A stretch of 64,000 bases of DNA from Rummeliibacillus sp. POC4 (GTDB lineage Bacteria > Bacillota > Bacilli > Bacillales_A > Planococcaceae), in the NCBI RefSeq assembly GCF_003576525.1, contig NZ_QWUA01000012.1, forward strand, positions 1 to 64,000. The letters run 5' to 3'. Position numbers and translations under genes: made by a program. The notes beneath the pieces are model-generated. The model saw nothing but the letters and a program-made list of their open reading frames with translations, did no database searches and was not told the origin of the DNA. This document shows positions 63,833-64,000 of this stretch, piece after piece. Position 1 is the stretch's first letter. Every line of letters begins with the position of its first letter.

Positions 63833-64000
63833 GTACTCCCGCTCCTTTCTAACAGAATTATATATACTTATATTATCATCTATTCAACATTCAAACTATA
63901 CATAGCCACTCATGACGATACGTATGAATTGCGCCTAAAGCCTATTTTAAATAATAGATAGAATAACAGTGGTAAACGCAAAAAAGTGCAAATCAATTGA
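63833..64000. other. Right window edge, no gene
   Basis: 168 bp with the likely promoter region of the SNF2 gene. Nothing else recognised. Confidence 0.4.

Overview
The window comes from a low-GC, endospore-forming Gram-positive bacterium of the order Bacillales. The protein families (YyaL, YwbE, YitT, DegV, the PucABCDE set, SsuBACD, Fra/YdhG) and the strong AGGAGG-type ribosome-binding sites fit a Lysinibacillus/Psychrobacillus/Solibacillus-like member of the Planococcaceae. That placement is inference, because there is no rRNA or other marker gene here. No tRNA, rRNA, prophage or CRISPR array was found. The left edge cuts an IS256-family element.

Layout. 1-165: end of an IS256-type element inserted beside a tandem array (175-376). 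435-5903: small membrane protein, membrane-anchored Mrr-like protein, an XRE-AbrB regulator with an ABC-2 exporter, and a dynamin-like GTPase. A second array with the same core lies at 6213-6514. 6546-13872: Eis-like acetyltransferase, zinc-ribbon miniprotein, Nudix hydrolase, DUF4309-GH3 hexosaminidase, YyaL, small proteins, YwbE. 14043-21310: MetE-like methyltransferase with a LysR regulator, DegV, a PadR/HAAS pair, VanZ, a CPBP protease and a divergent Rgg-type regulator. 21333-28406: sulfur block, ssuBACD followed by a T-box leader and a three-gene ECF transporter. 28927-35265: assorted metabolic, sensory and acetyltransferase genes. 35349-38602: OmpR-type two-component system with a multicopper oxidase lipoprotein. 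38846-43574: VIT1-like transporter, TetR/MFS divergent pair, ChrA. 43883-48398: SspO-like small protein, Nudix hydrolase ending in a third array, broken GNAT gene, 978-residue LRR/fibronectin surface protein; a fourth array follows at 48541-48646. 48767-56648: molybdenum hydroxylase (purine/xanthine dehydrogenase) cluster with cofactor genes, interrupted by a GDSL esterase. 56883-63832: atypical NRAMP-like transporter, chemoreceptor, SWIM/SNF2 helicase.

The most unusual signal is a set of intergenic tandem arrays. Four clear arrays and one decayed one have three or four unrelated core sequences, yet nearly all are spaced at exactly 21 bp, about two turns of B-DNA. They open spurious reading frames in several frames, so they are not protein repeats. 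One has been hit by the IS element and another runs into the 3' end of a Nudix gene. The regulatory RNA signals are the second point of interest. A T-box, tentatively methionine-type, sits between ssuD and the ECF genes, and a promoter-leader-terminator arrangement precedes ssuB.
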